NCBI RefSeq assembly: GCF_014805685.1
Contig: NW_025804663.1
Coordinates: forward strand, 346,001-410,000
DNA: 64,000 nt
Direction of reading: 5' to 3'
Source: Silurus meridionalis
Taxonomy: Eukaryota > Chordata > Actinopteri > Siluriformes > Siluridae
Shown here: positions 22,260 through 33,667 of the stretch, piece by piece
Position numbering within the stretch: the first letter of the stretch is position 1
Layout: every line of letters starts with the position of its first letter
Notes under the pieces: generated by a model
Database searches by the model: none
Told to the model about the DNA's origin: nothing
What the model saw: the letters and a program-made list of their open reading frames with translations, nothing else
Program-made: the position numbers and the translations under genes

Positions 22260-22680
22260 ATTGAAACTGACCCGAGTGCTGCAGAGTGAACGGCCCCCCC
22301 GAGGATCAAAATGCTAATCTAAACAAATCAATATCCATCTCATTTATTCAGCGGATTAGACTGAGAAAGGATTTTATAATCATCGCTGCTGCCAAAAACT
22401 CCTCTCGGCACTTTAGCTTGCTCGCTAGCCCCGCGGTGTAATTTGAATAGTGTCCAAGTAAGCTTTTTGTTTTCCCTCCCCCCTCTTTTAATTTCCTCAT
22501 GCGAGCCGTACAGAAAGCAGAAGGAGCGACGATCCGTTACATAAATATATTCATTATTGCGATTGATCTGTGAGATTAAGTCGTCTCTGAGGAGAGTCGG
22601 TGTGAGTGAGAGATATCGCCAAGTCCAGGAGAGAAATATCACTGCACGCTTTCACCAAGATTCCTGCAAAATGCTTATAT
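22260..22680. other. Unique, mixed-composition stretch, candidate conserved non-coding element
   Basis: Unlike the surrounding AT-rich or repeat DNA, this is unrepeated within the window and has balanced composition with homeobox-type cores (ATTTATTCAGCGGATTAGAC, CCTCATGCGAGCC). No coding signal. Function is inferred only from appearance. Confidence 0.25.
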
Positions 22681-22903
22681 ATGCAAAATAATAAGCGCAT
22701 GAGAGCTCATTCAGAAACGTCACAGAGTAGCTTTTTTTTGTTGTTTTTTTACATAAGTTTATTAGATTAACAGGAAAAACTCAGCAATTTAAAGTATCTG
22801 AGCCACGTCTGAGTCAGCAGACCCGAGCCCAGATTTACTGTTAAATGTGCTGACTGCAGATATACGACTGATATACTGATATATTAAAGTCCCTATAGCT
22901 TTA

Positions 22904-22913
22904 ATGTGTGTGC

Positions 22914-22949
<36 letters not shown>

Positions 22950-22965
22950 GTGCGTGCGTGTGTGT
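22904..22965. repeat. GT microsatellite
   Basis: GT run with several GC interruptions. Confidence 0.9.
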
Positions 22966-23320
22966 TCTGCATTAAAGGCAGCCCCTTCAACATCAAACCT
23001 TTTAAAATATTAATGCAGAGCCATTAAAGATCATTAGGATGGATCACTGCGGCTTCCAGTGGCAACTTTCTGGATTTTTCTGAAGTGTGGAGTCATCATG
23101 TTACGTCATCGAGGATAAAACTAGCATGCATGCTAATAGGAGCTTTACTTTTTTTTTGTTTTAAAGCTCCAATGCTTAGCTTAACCTCTCTAACAAATAC
23201 TCATGCTAATGCTCTAAAATCGCTAACTCGATTATGAGCGTTTCCAAAACAGTGTTTCTAAAGAAAGCGCTACATCATCAAAAACATTACATGATGGATA
23301 GATCAAAGTTCTTACAGAAT
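22966..23320. other. Non-coding spacer
   Basis: Nothing recognised; contains scattered TA-rich words and no exon. Confidence 0.5.
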
Positions 23321-23324
23321 CAGA

Positions 23325-23363
23325 ATAATGGCATCTGCTAAATGCCACAAATGTAAATGTAAA
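23325..23363 (+). mobile_element. L2-type LINE B 3' tail fragment
   Basis: GGCATCTGCTAAATGCCACA followed by AATGTAAATGTAAA matches in reverse complement the tail of the LINE at 37708-39069. Confidence 0.65.
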
Positions 23364-23990
23364 ATAATCGGGCCAAAAGATAGACCCAGCAGACGCACTA
23401 AAGCATTAGGCTTGCTCCGCCGCAGACTGCCAATTCAGGGACCCAACCGAAACAGTCAATATTCTAAAGCTAAGACCCCCACAGAGAACTGATTATTTCT
23501 GGGTGCTAAGGCAAACCAAATGGTTTCGAATGACCTACTAAACAGCTGTTTCTCCGGCCCCTGAGCTCTGCTGGGGGCTGCATAACCTCAGCCTTCCTGC
23601 CTGACGGGGGACGTCGCCCCATTCTTCCAACCTGCCAAGATTGCCTCTATGACTGTCTGCCCTGCCGAACTCCCAAGCCCAACAAGAGGTGCACTTCCGG
23701 GGCTCCGCCTCAGACCTCCACAGAGGGCGTCGCTCCGCCTCAGACCTCCACAGAGGCTTACTCCACACTTTGATTACCCTTTCCTGACCACCGAGGCATT
23801 CTACCCAGTGGCAGTTTGCCTCAAGTTCTGCTGTGTCCACCGTTGGCACCCGCTTTCCTCGTGCTTCAGGATTTCGTGCCAACCATCAAAACCGACTGAC
23901 TGGATCAAAATATTGCTTTATTTTTCTAATGTATTTAATATACAGCTCCTTACATCTACAATTCTGCTGAACCCACAGATAAAGTAGTGA
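23364..23990 (+). mobile_element. Possible LTR-retrotransposon remnant (solo LTR)
   Basis: Moderately GC-rich, with a 27-bp direct duplication (GCTCCGCCTCAGACCTCCAC twice, about 23701-23755). It ends in CTGCTGAACCCACAGATAAA then GTAGTGACAG, which resembles the 3' edge of fish Gypsy LTRs. No gag, pol or second LTR is visible. The left boundary is not defined. Confidence 0.3.
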
Positions 23991-24348
23991 CAGAAGATTC
24001 AATTATTGGGTTTAATACATAGTTTTTAAAAAGGGACATTAATAATGAAGCTGTTGGCATTAACTCCTGGTGCTGTTTTTTATTCTATTTCTCATTTGAA
24101 TTACAACATTTTCTTTTCCAGTTCAGTTTCAGATTCATCTTGTGTCTCAAGTCATTTATGAAAATTCACCATAGAAGTTCCACCACATGCAGAAATCCTT
24201 CATGGAGCTCATTGAGGTCATTAGGAAATGTGTACAGTAGCTCTGGATGGAACTGGAACTGGATGTTACTATGGTTACAGGTGTTTATAAGCAGCACATT
24301 CATTTAGATTCAACTGACAAACGCAACCTACCAACACTCTAAACGCTG

Positions 24349-24533
24349 AACTTCCAGCCAATCACAGTCCACTACACACACCTAAACTTCCAGCCAATCA
24401 CAATCCACTACACACACCTAAACTTCCAGCCAATCACAATCCACTAGTCACGGTAAACTTCCAGCCAATCACAATCCACTATTCACGCCTGAACTTCCAG
24501 CCAATCAAAATTCACTATTCACACCTGAACTCT
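24349..24533. promoter_or_regulatory. Five tandem 35-36-bp units, each with an NF-Y CCAAT box and an ETS-like core
   Basis: Units start at 24349, 24385, 24421, 24456 and 24492. Every unit carries AACTTCCAGCCAATCA: TTCC (ETS core, reverse) 4 bp before a perfect NF-Y site AGCCAATCA. The rest of the unit (CACTACACACACCT) varies more. No gene is attached nearby. Confidence 0.85.
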
Positions 24534-25370
24534 GGGAGAAGTAAGGACGAGTGATGAGAACATGGTGCTCTAATGGTTTTATGGATTAAACGTATCTGTA
24601 CTGATTGTTAAAGTTGTCAGAAAGCTGCTTGTATTCCACAGATAATAAGTGGAATCTGCTCGGTGTTGTTCAGGTCTGTGGATGTGATTCTGCAGAATAA
24701 AAGGAGAAAAGGTGTAGAGTGAAGGTGTAGCGTATGAACTAGATCATTAAACTAAGTGAAGTGGTCAGGGTTGAGTGGAGCCGCTACACCCAGCACTTCT
24801 ACTCACCAAAGCCAATTAAAATCTCTACAAAGTGTCTGGAGACATGCACTCCACTCCACCAGGCTCAGCAGCTGAAAGGAGAACCACCTCGCGCTTTACA
24901 GTTTTTTCATTATTATAAACTGATTTCATTTTCTCTGAAGCATCACTTGAACATGTGCTCTGATTCGACCTTGAACTTAGGGGAGATTCTGAGCCAGGTT
25001 TTATATTCCTGAACTTTACTTTTTGAAGAACGGGGTTCATATCTGAAGATCTGAAAGTTCCGAAATTGCTGATTGATGAGACTTCAATCATCCTCTGTTA
25101 ATAAGGAGAAATAGAAATAAGTAAATAAAAATCCTAAATCTAAAAACATCTGAGTTATGAAATGTATTATGGGATGTTGACACAAAGGTTTTGTCTGCTC
25201 CTACATGATATTAATCCTATTTGCAATCATTTTGCAAATATCTATTATGTGTGACTGGGTTGAGGAAACAACATCAAAAACATCAAAACCAGAAAAAAAC
25301 TCAGTATGTGAACAAAGAAAATACGAGTTGGTATTTTGTAGATACTCTGTTTAATAGAAAGTACTTAATT
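24534..25370. other. Non-coding spacer
   Basis: No gene or repeat recognised. Confidence 0.5.
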
Positions 25371-25373
25371 TAT

Positions 25374-25700
25374 CTACATTTCCACACTTTTACTTGCACA
25401 GTCATACAACGCTCTCAGTGTTCTTCTGCAACATGTTCTGGAAGTCTTCTTTCTGAATTGTGTAAGCACCTTCTGTGATTTGCGCTGGATCTCCACAATG
25501 ATGTCAATACCGCAAGCTGGACCTTTTTCTTCGAGAAGAGGAAAAAGCCCGCAAATCTGGTGAGTAGGGTGGGCGTGCAAGTAAGATCGAGTTGTTTCCA
25601 ACGAGAAACTCACGTGTGAGGAGTTTCACGTGTAAAGAGTGAGGACTGATGGAGGTGAGGAAACCTAGGGTGCAGTCAGCATTCACATTCATCCCAGATG
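25374..25700 (-). pseudogene. Mariner-type transposase fossil, C-terminal part
   Basis: Minus-strand frames give TREFLVGNNSILLARPPYSP followed by DLRAF, matching the mariner block before the last catalytic Asp (PPYSPDLAPCDFF in the family). A second frame continues with TEGAYTIQKEDFQNMLQK, the usual helical end. There are two or more frameshifts and no inverted repeats were found. Dead fragment. Confidence 0.7.
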
Positions 25701-25919
25701 TGTTCAATAGGGTTGGAGCTCTATAGCAGGACATTTTCCACATCATCCAACCCATGGATAGCAGATCATGTGCACAGGGTTTGAGTCTCCTAGTTCAAGT
25801 TAAGGCAAAATGTCATCCTTCTGCATCCAAAGATTTGATAAATTTGTGTGTACAACTAAATCTAAATGTTCTGAATCTCATGTGCTCCAATATCAATGAA
25901 ATCTTTGAATACTATTCAG

Positions 25920-25920
<1 letters not shown>

Positions 25921-25971
<51 letters not shown>
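25921..25971. repeat. ATA/TAA microsatellite
   Basis: Uninterrupted TAA repeat, about 16 units. Confidence 0.95.
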
Positions 25972-25972
<1 letters not shown>

Positions 25973-26149
25973 TATAATTCATTGATAGCCTTATGCCCTC
26001 TACCCCACAGCTGAGGTTGTGTAACTACACATTTCTTAAAACATCTCTCCTGACACTTCTCCTTTTCCTCTTTTCTATTTTTTCCCCAATACTGACCTTG
26101 AATCACTGAGTCGCTGACCTTGAGTCACTATCGAAAGCTTGTGGACCAG

Positions 26150-26302
26150 ATGGTCATCTCTAAGTGCTGTATATACACCTCCATTACTCCTGAGCCGAAG
26201 TCTACAGTGTCGTGCCTTGGTGAATGCAGCAATTGTCACACTCACCCCTGTGATCATGAAGTGTTTTGAAAAACTGGTCATGGCTCACCTCAAAGCACTC
26301 GT

Positions 26303-26353
<51 letters not shown>

Positions 26354-26494
26354 CTCAACTTTATGCATATAGAAAAAACTGCTTCACAGATGATGCAATC
26401 ACTTTCACAGCTCACTGGGTCTTCTCACACATGGTCACGCAGACTTGTGCTAGACTTCTGTTCAGACTTCAGATCAGAATTCAGTCCAATCTTC

Positions 26495-26533
<39 letters not shown>

Positions 26534-26680
26534 CAAACTGTCAGCACTTGGACTAAACACATCAATGTGTGATTATTTGGACACTTAATGACTTCCTGAG
26601 GAACATAACACAAACCTTTCAGACCATCAGACTGAGTTCTGGTGTTCCACAGGGCCAAGTCCTGAGTCCACTTTAATCCA
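26150..26680 (+). pseudogene. Rex1-like reverse transcriptase remnant split by CA tracts
   Basis: Order matches the Rex1-like RT at 7194-8705: TPVIMKCFEKLVMAHLKALV (26250-26305), a CA tract (26305-26351), YAYRKNCFTDDAITFTAHWV, ARLLFRLQIR, a second CA tract (26495-26530), LSALGLNTS-like words, and SSGVPQGQVLSPL near 26640-26670 (motif B). There are stops between blocks. The FADD motif is not reached. Confidence 0.75.
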
Positions 26681-27229
26681 CATCTTCCAGTTAATCCCTG
26701 ACTTTAGCAGCTGTAGAGAAGCGTGTGATTGGTTGGAGCTATTGAAAGGACACACCTCTCTTGAATGAGCCTGAGGTTTGGTTCTGAACCCAGGACCCAC
26801 TGGAGGAACCGAATGGTGAGAGATTCGACCGAATGAGGGTTGTTGATATCTTCTGGAGTCTAAGCAATTAGTTAATTCCCAGCAAATCCCTACTTTATAA
26901 AATCATTAACATCTAGCTGCTATTATTGCTCTTTTTCCACATGATGTGCTTCTATTGTCACCAGATCTTACATCATCCTTACCCTTCTTCTTACAATCAG
27001 AGAATTCCTCTACTGTTCCTGATCAGCATTTGCACATCATGACAGGAACTACAACGCTTTCCTTAATCAAACATCACCTTTAAATTAGACGCAATTCATT
27101 CACTTTCAATAATTAATAAATGATCATCTCTGCAGTCCTCAGGGTCGGCAGAATGCAACGATATTTAATCAGAACCACTCATGTCATTCCCTGAAAGAAC
27201 AGAGTGTAGGACAGTGACATGTATATAAA
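26681..27229. other. Non-coding spacer
   Basis: 27113-27200 shares words with 29530-29600 (AATCATCTCTG, TTTAATCAGA/TTCAATCAAA, GTCATTC/GACATTC), so part may be a dispersed repeat related to L2 3' UTRs. Otherwise nothing seen. Confidence 0.4.
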
Positions 27230-27235
27230 TATACA

Positions 27236-27575
27236 AGGGATGTTCAAGTCAAATTGGGACTTTAAATGTCACAAATATAAAAATTGATGCAAACGTGGTG
27301 GTACTACATGCAGTACTATAAGGCTAGAGTGTCCTGTTACTGATAGGGGGCGCACATGCACGGCCAGTCCAGAGACTGTTATTCAAGATGGCAGACAACA
27401 ATAGTGCATGCATGAAACTATGAGTGTGGTGCTGAAGTTTGTCGTGAATGAAAGATAAAACTATAAGCACAGTATGTTGATGAAACGCTCAGCCGCAGTA
27501 ACACATTTTAATGGCGTAAATGTTTTAAAGATGGTTGTACATCCATCAGGTCTTCAATAAATACTAACACCACGT
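27236..27575 (+). pseudogene. Mariner transposase fossil, N-terminal part with probable end
   Basis: Starts with a mariner-like terminus (AAGGGATGTTCAAGTCAAAT). Downstream frames read VVLKFVVNER, then AQYVDETLSRSNTF, a stop, and WRKCFKDGCTSIRSS. This is the N-terminal helix-turn-helix region (family pattern YGDETLSRxxVFxWHKRFKDG). The central and C-terminal parts are absent. It is not the partner of the minus-strand fragment at 25374. Confidence 0.7.
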
Positions 27576-28649
27576 GTAAGGAATTGTTTTGCCTTCTGTC
27601 GCGTGGACAGGATTCCCTCGAATTCAGTCTTTCCTCTCGATATCTGCTCAACTACATGCACGGGGAAGTCTCAATGAAACACACGAGTCAGCCTTTCAGA
27701 GAGAAGTTCCAAAGCTTTATTGTGTCACACATGAATATATACCACAGAAAAAAAAGATTAAAACAAGGTCAGTGTGTGTGAGAAAATCTGTTCATATTGT
27801 GAAGAACAGAAAAACGGTTGACGATAATAACTCCACATCTGTAAATCTCGGGTTGGGGAGGAAGTCCAGACTAGAGAGGACCACTGGTATGCTAAAATAG
27901 TGTTTGAAGATCCATACTTTTTTTTTTTTTTTTTAATGGAACACTACACAGCACTAGACCAGATCATTTGAAGTTTATAGTAAAGGTAAACTTTTGCTGG
28001 AGCTGTAACTGGAAGTGAGTTTACATATACACTGTTTCTTACAGAAAAACTTATTTAACAGCTACTAATGAGAATGATTTTGTCAAAACAAGTGAATAAA
28101 GCAGGAAATAAACGCTAGGATTGAATTATATTAAGTGTAAAACATTTATATTTACAGCAATATTCAAAGAAATTATCTCAGTTATACAACCAACCCAACA
28201 TGAGCAGCTTTACAATGCTGGGATTTGAACTCACAACCTTCCAAACAGAAGGATAATTTCTTACCCCCAGAATAGGTGAAGTGATCCAGAAGAGTAAACA
28301 AAGCAATAATCCAACAGCCACAGTTCATGTCAGATTCAACCCACATATGAAAATATTGAATCAAACAACCAGGAACAGTTAAAGATCAGTAAGTGAGGTG
28401 TAGGAACTCTGAGTAATGGATCTGATTAGTAATGCTCTAATATGCAGTAGATGATTATTAATCAGAAGACAATGTATTGATGGGAAGTGTAGTCCCTGGC
28501 AGCCATATTTGTATGCCGCTGTGTATTCTGGGAAGCCGAGATACATTTGCATTGCTATATGGCATTTTTTACTCTTAAAGTCACGACACACAATCAATAA
28601 ACTTTCACGAGATCAGAAGAAAAGAAAAATGTAACATGTCTGCAAAAAT

Positions 28650-28652
<3 letters not shown>
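27576..28652. other. Non-coding spacer with a tRNA-SINE-like scrap
   Basis: 28200-28265 holds GGGATTTGAACTCACAACCT, which resembles the reverse complement of a tRNA B box as found in tRNA-derived SINEs and shares words with 39970-40000. Otherwise no feature seen. Confidence 0.4.

Positions 28653-28704
<52 letters not shown>
28653..28704. repeat. AT microsatellite
   Basis: Uninterrupted AT run of about 26 units followed by TATAATAATATATTATTATT. Confidence 0.95.
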
Positions 28705-28710
<6 letters not shown>

Positions 28711-29068
28711 AATATATTATTATTATGATATTTTTCTGAACCAAGCTGTGTGTTACTGATGGATGTGTAGTTAAATTTACACACTGATTTTTCTGCACTT
28801 TTTCAGCACTCAGGTTTTTTGTAGATATTTTTGGTGCAAATGATTGATGTTTTAATAAAAGTGCAAACTAAACATGGACTCCTGCATGTCCAGGATATGA
28901 ATCATTCAGCAGAAGGAGTATTAGTTCATTGTTTTATTAGTGACAGCATTTCAGAGCACAAAGTGTGTGTTTCCAGTGTTAAACCGGAACTGTCTGAAAA
29001 ATGCTGTTCCAAGCGTTCTGTAATACACACTGCTTCCTCAGCATAGAACACAACATCACTCACTGTCT

Positions 29069-29126
<58 letters not shown>

Positions 29127-29589
29127 CAAAAAAACTTTAAGCACCTGAATGCTATGTATATTATTTCACCTAAAAGATACACTTCCATAATTTATTGCAC
29201 ATAAATAAAGTACATTCTTTAACACTTTTATATCCATAAATAATATTCAGCTTTCTGTCCTTGAAGAGGTGAATCATCTGCTTGTGGAGAAACATGTTTA
29301 TTGTGAATATTTTATAGTGGAATGAGGTGATTTCTTTTTCATTTCCCTGTTGTAGAAAACCCTCAGAACTCTGTAGGATCACTTGAACCTGTCCAGGTGC
29401 AGTAGAAGAATTGATTTGGTCACTGGTATGCCCTGTTTGTGTGGGTTGTCCAACAGCGACATCTAGGAGGTGTTGACCATCTTAACTGTGGCGCTGGTGA
29501 TCATCAAATGGACATTTGTTCCTCATCTGGTTCCTCCATTAATAAACAATCATCTCTGAGTTCTAAGGTTAGGCATGAAGCATTAATAT
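28705..29589. other. Non-coding spacer with GT repeat
   Basis: Contains a GT microsatellite passing into GA (29072-29126). No gene. 29485-29600 has weak similarity to L2 3' UTR words (AATGGACATTTG, CCTCATCTGGTTCCTCC). Confidence 0.45.
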
Positions 29590-30446
29590 TCAATCAAATC
29601 TGCTAGTGACATTCGGAGTAAGAGCCGCGTGTGGCAACTGCCACCCTAAGAAAAAACAGTGCCACTCCATCTGCCACCCAAGCACTGATATCCCAAAGTA
29701 TTAAAATAAGCTGTCAGACCACTGGTTCCACATCGGCAAGGAACCCATCCCAACTGTCTCTGAGAAGCCAGTGAAGAGCCTAGGTCATGGGTATGATGCC
29801 TCCCTTAAAGACAAAGAGCAAGTAGAGCAGCTGAGGAAGGAGGTAGCCAGTGGCCTGGAGAACATCGACAGAACCCTGCTTCCTGGTAAGTTGAAGCTTT
29901 GGTGCATGCAGTATGGACTACTTCCACGTCTCCTGTGGCCACTAACCCTCAATTCAATTCAATTCATTTTTATTTGTATAGCGCTTTTAACAATGAACAT
30001 TGTCTCAAAGCAGCTTTACACAGATAATGTGGTGATTAAATGTAAATATGTTCTTTGTAAGTATGTTTGTCCCTGATGAGCAACTGTGGCAAGGAAAAAC
30101 TCCCCGAGATGGCATAAGGAAGAAACCTTGAGAGGAACCAGACTCAAGAGGGAACCCATCCTCATCTGGGTTGCACCAAATGTCCATTTGAAGCATATAT
30201 ACAAAGTTGCGGGGTACAGTGATGATGATCAGAAGCAAACTGCACTCCCGAGTCAGTGCAGCAGACCGCCGACACCAACTACAGTCCAATCCATCCTCAA
30301 AAGCACCCGTTCTACTCCGGAATTACATGGAACCACCCAAGGTGTTGATGAGAGACCATCCCAAGCTGCACAGAAGTGTGAAGATCCACGAAGGGGAGAG
30401 GGGCAGGAACAGTGGTCACTGGAGCCTCATTAGCATGTTTAACTCG

Positions 30447-30481
<35 letters not shown>

Positions 30482-30591
30482 GACGGGAAGAAAAGGATAT
30501 GGATTATTAAGTGTCCCTATTGGTGTATGAAAGTTATTGTCACTGTGCAGTTTGGACTCCGGCAAGACTCGCTATGGCAGCATAACTAAAA

Positions 30592-32757
30592 GGGAGAACC
30601 AGAAGGTAACACAGACATGAGGGATCTCTGGGATAAGAGACGACCCACCACACCACCGTCAACAAACCTGAGTGAACGTGAATGTGAGGGACGACAGCAT
30701 ACAAATATACCAGTTCACCAAACACTCTATATCCATGTTCCTCCAGATCTGTGCCTTTACCTAAGAAAATCTACTGATAAAAGGCTTGACTAAATAAATA
30801 AGTTTTCAACCTCGACTTGAACACTGAGACTGTGTCTGAGTCCCGAACACTGATTGGAAGGCTGTTCCATAACTGTGGGGCTTTATAAGAGAAAGATCTG
30901 CCCCCTGCTGTAGTCTTTATTATTTGAGGAACCAACAGATAGCCAGCACCTTTTGATCTAAGTAGGCGTGGAGGATCATACTGGTACAGAAGTTCACTCA
31001 GATACTGCGGTGCGAGACCGTTAAGTGCTTTATACGTCAGTAGTAATATTTTATAATCAATGCGAGATTTGATTGGGAGCCAGTGTAGACTGATTAAAAC
31101 AGGGGTGATGTGGTCATATTTCCTAGATCTAGTGAGGACCCTTGCTGCTGCATTCTGGACTAACTGAAGCTTATTTATGCACTTACCGCACACCCAGACA
31201 GTAAAGCGTTACAGTAGTCTAATCTAGAAGTAACAAAAGCATGAACTAGTTTTTCTGCATCCTGTAACGACATCATATTTCTAATCTTAGCAATATTTCT
31301 AAGGTGAAAGAAGGCGATTCTGGTGATATTATTCACGTGAGACTCAAAGGAAAGACTCGGGTCAATAATCACACCAAGGTCTTTGACAGCCGTACATGCT
31401 GAAACAGAAACACCATCCAGAGATGCTACGTAATCGGAAAGTTTACTTCTAGCTGCATGTGGTCCTAGTAAAAGTACTTCCGTCTTATCTGAGTTGAGCA
31501 GAAGAAAGTTATTAAGCATCCACTGTCTAATGTCCTTTACACACTTCTCAACATTGTTAAGCTGATCTCTCTCATCTGGCTTTGCTGAAATATACAGCTG
31601 TGTGTCATCAGCATAGCAATGGAAGCGAATCCCATGTTTATGAATGATTTCACCAAGAGGCAGCATATATAAAGGGAGAACCAGAAGGTAACACAGACAT
31701 GAGGGATCTCTGGGATAAGAGACGACCCACCACACCACCGTCAACAAACCTGAGTGAACGTGTGAATGTGAGGGACGACAGCATACAAATATACCAGTTC
31801 ACCAAACACTCTATATCCATGTTCCTCCAGATCTGTGCCTTTACCTAAGAAAATCTACTGATAAAAGGCTTGACTAAATAAATACGTTTTCAACCTCGAC
31901 TTGAACACTGAGACTGTGTCTGAGTCCCGAACACTGATTGGAAGGCTGTTCCATAACTGTGGGGCTTTATAAGAGAAAGATCTGCCCCCTGCTGTAGTCT
32001 TCATTATTTGAGGAACCAACAGATAGCCAGCACCTTTTGATCTAAGTAGGCGTGGAGGATCATACTGGTACAGAAGTTCACTCAGATACTGCGGTGCGAG
32101 ACCGTTAAGTGCTTTATACGTCAGTAGTAATATTTTATAATCAATGCGAGATTTGATTGGGAGCCAGTGTAGACTGATTAAAACAGGGGTGATGTGGTCA
32201 TATTTCCTAGATCTAGTGAGGACCCTTGCTGCTGCATTCTGGACTAACTGAAGCTTATTTATGCACTTACCGCACACCCAGACAGTAAAGCGTTACAGTA
32301 GTCTAATCTAGAAGTAACAAAAGCATGAACTAGTTTTTCTGCATCCTGTAACGACATCATATTTCTAATCTTAGCAATATTTCTAAGGTGAAAGAAGGCG
32401 ATTCTGGTGATATTATTCACGTGAGACTCAAAGGAAAGACTCGGGTCAATAATCACACCAAGGTCTTTGACAGCCGTACATGCTGAAACAGAAACACCAT
32501 CCAGAGATGCTACGTAATCGGAAAGTTTACTTCTAGCTGCATGTGGTCCTAGTAAAAGTACTTCCGTCTTATCTGAGTTGAGCAGAAGAAAGTTATTAAG
32601 CATCCACTGTCTAATGTCCTTTACACACTTCTCAACATTGTTAAGCTGATCTCTCTCATCTGGCTTTGCTGAAATATACAGCTGTGTGTCATCAGCATAG
32701 CAATGGAAGCGAATCCCATGTTTATGAATGATTTCACCAAGAGGCAGCATATATAAA
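30592..32757 (-). repeat. 1.08-kb tandem duplication inside L2 copy 1
   Basis: 30592-31673 and 31674-32757 are almost identical. Both begin GGGAGAACCAGAAGGTAACA. The junction at 31674 (CATATATAAAGGGAGAACC) fuses RT sequence to 3' UTR sequence through AAAG microhomology. The single-copy L2 at 52955-55470 shows the original order. Confidence 0.93.
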
Positions 32758-33547
32758 GAGAAAAGCAGTGGGCCTAAGACAGATCCTTGAGGAACACCAA
32801 ACTTTACCTCATAGAGTGTGGAGAACTCACCATTTACATCCACAAACTGATAGCGATCAGTCAAATAAGACCTGAGCCAAGAGAGCTGTTCCTTTATTCC
32901 TACAACGTTCTCAAGTCTAGCAAGCAGTATAGTGTGATCAATGGTGTCAAAAGCTGCACTAAGGTCGAGCAAAACAAGTAAGGAGACAAAACCCTGATCA
33001 GAGGCCAATAACAGGTCATTTACCACCTTAACTAGCGCCGTCTCTGTGCTATGATGAGGCCGAAATCCTGACTGATACATTTCAAAATGTTATTCATAAG
33101 TAGGTGTGAGCATAACTGCTGTGCTACAACCTTTTCTAAAATTTTGGATATAAAGGGGAGATTTGATATCGGTCTGTAGTTGGACAACTGACATGGGTCA
33201 AGGTCAGGTTTCTTAATAAGGGGGTGGATAACTGCCAGTTTGAAGGATTTAGGTACATAACCAGTGCTAATGGAAGAGTTAATTATTTTTAAAACAGGTT
33301 TGATTACCTCTGGAGCTATCTGTTTAAAGAAACTTGTAGGCAAGGGATCGAGAATGCAGGTTGATGGTTTTGATGAGGAGATTAATGAAATTAAGTCATT
33401 CTCATGAATGGGAGTGAAGCTTTGTAGTTGATTGTCTGTTATAATTACACTGCTGTCTACAGGGTTACTTGTAAAATAATTTGGATTTATATTAACCGTC
33501 TGGATTTCTTGCCTGATGTTTTCAATTTTATTATTAAAAACATTCAT
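32259..33547 (-). pseudogene. L2 copy 1 reverse transcriptase, one frameshift
   Basis: N-terminal part (33547-33032): ILDPLPTSFFKQIAPEVIKP, then LIKKPDLDPCQLSNYRPISN and LPFISKILEKVVAQQL. A 1-nt shift near 33060-33080 moves to the second frame: [20 protein letters not shown], motif [21 protein letters not shown], motif [21 protein letters not shown], motif [41 protein letters not shown]. All catalytic residues are present, so only the frameshift and the 5' truncation disable it. The C-terminal block (SFSYKAPQLWNSLPISVRDS) is in a further frame at 31855-32277. Confidence 0.92.
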
Positions 33548-33667
33548 GAAATCATTACTACCTATTGATGGTGTGCATGTGAGTGCAGTTCTTTTATTCC
33601 CTGTTAATTTTGCTACCGTGCTGAATAAAAATCTAGGATTATGCTTGTTATTTTCTATGACACCCTC

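Larger units (their letters stand above)
29951..33661 (-). mobile_element. L2 LINE copy 1 with internal 1.08-kb duplication
   Basis: Inserted between target duplications ACCCTC (29945-29950 and 33662-33667). Minus orientation: tail of ATTGA repeats at 29951, 3' UTR with a GA microsatellite (30450-30478), C-terminal block (30771-31193, duplicated at 31855-32277), RT (31175-31747, duplicated and complete at 32259-33080) and the N-terminal RT part (33032-33547). The 5' end is truncated at 33661, within the linker after the endonuclease. Confidence 0.92.

Noticed and set aside
23538..23882. 114-codon minus-strand frame and its plus-strand shadow
   Set aside because: GC-richer repeat-like DNA with an internal duplication; more likely a retroelement terminal sequence than a gene.
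28200..28265. Possible tRNA gene from a B-box-like word
   Set aside because: No A box, no cloverleaf and no terminator; fits a tRNA-derived SINE scrap.
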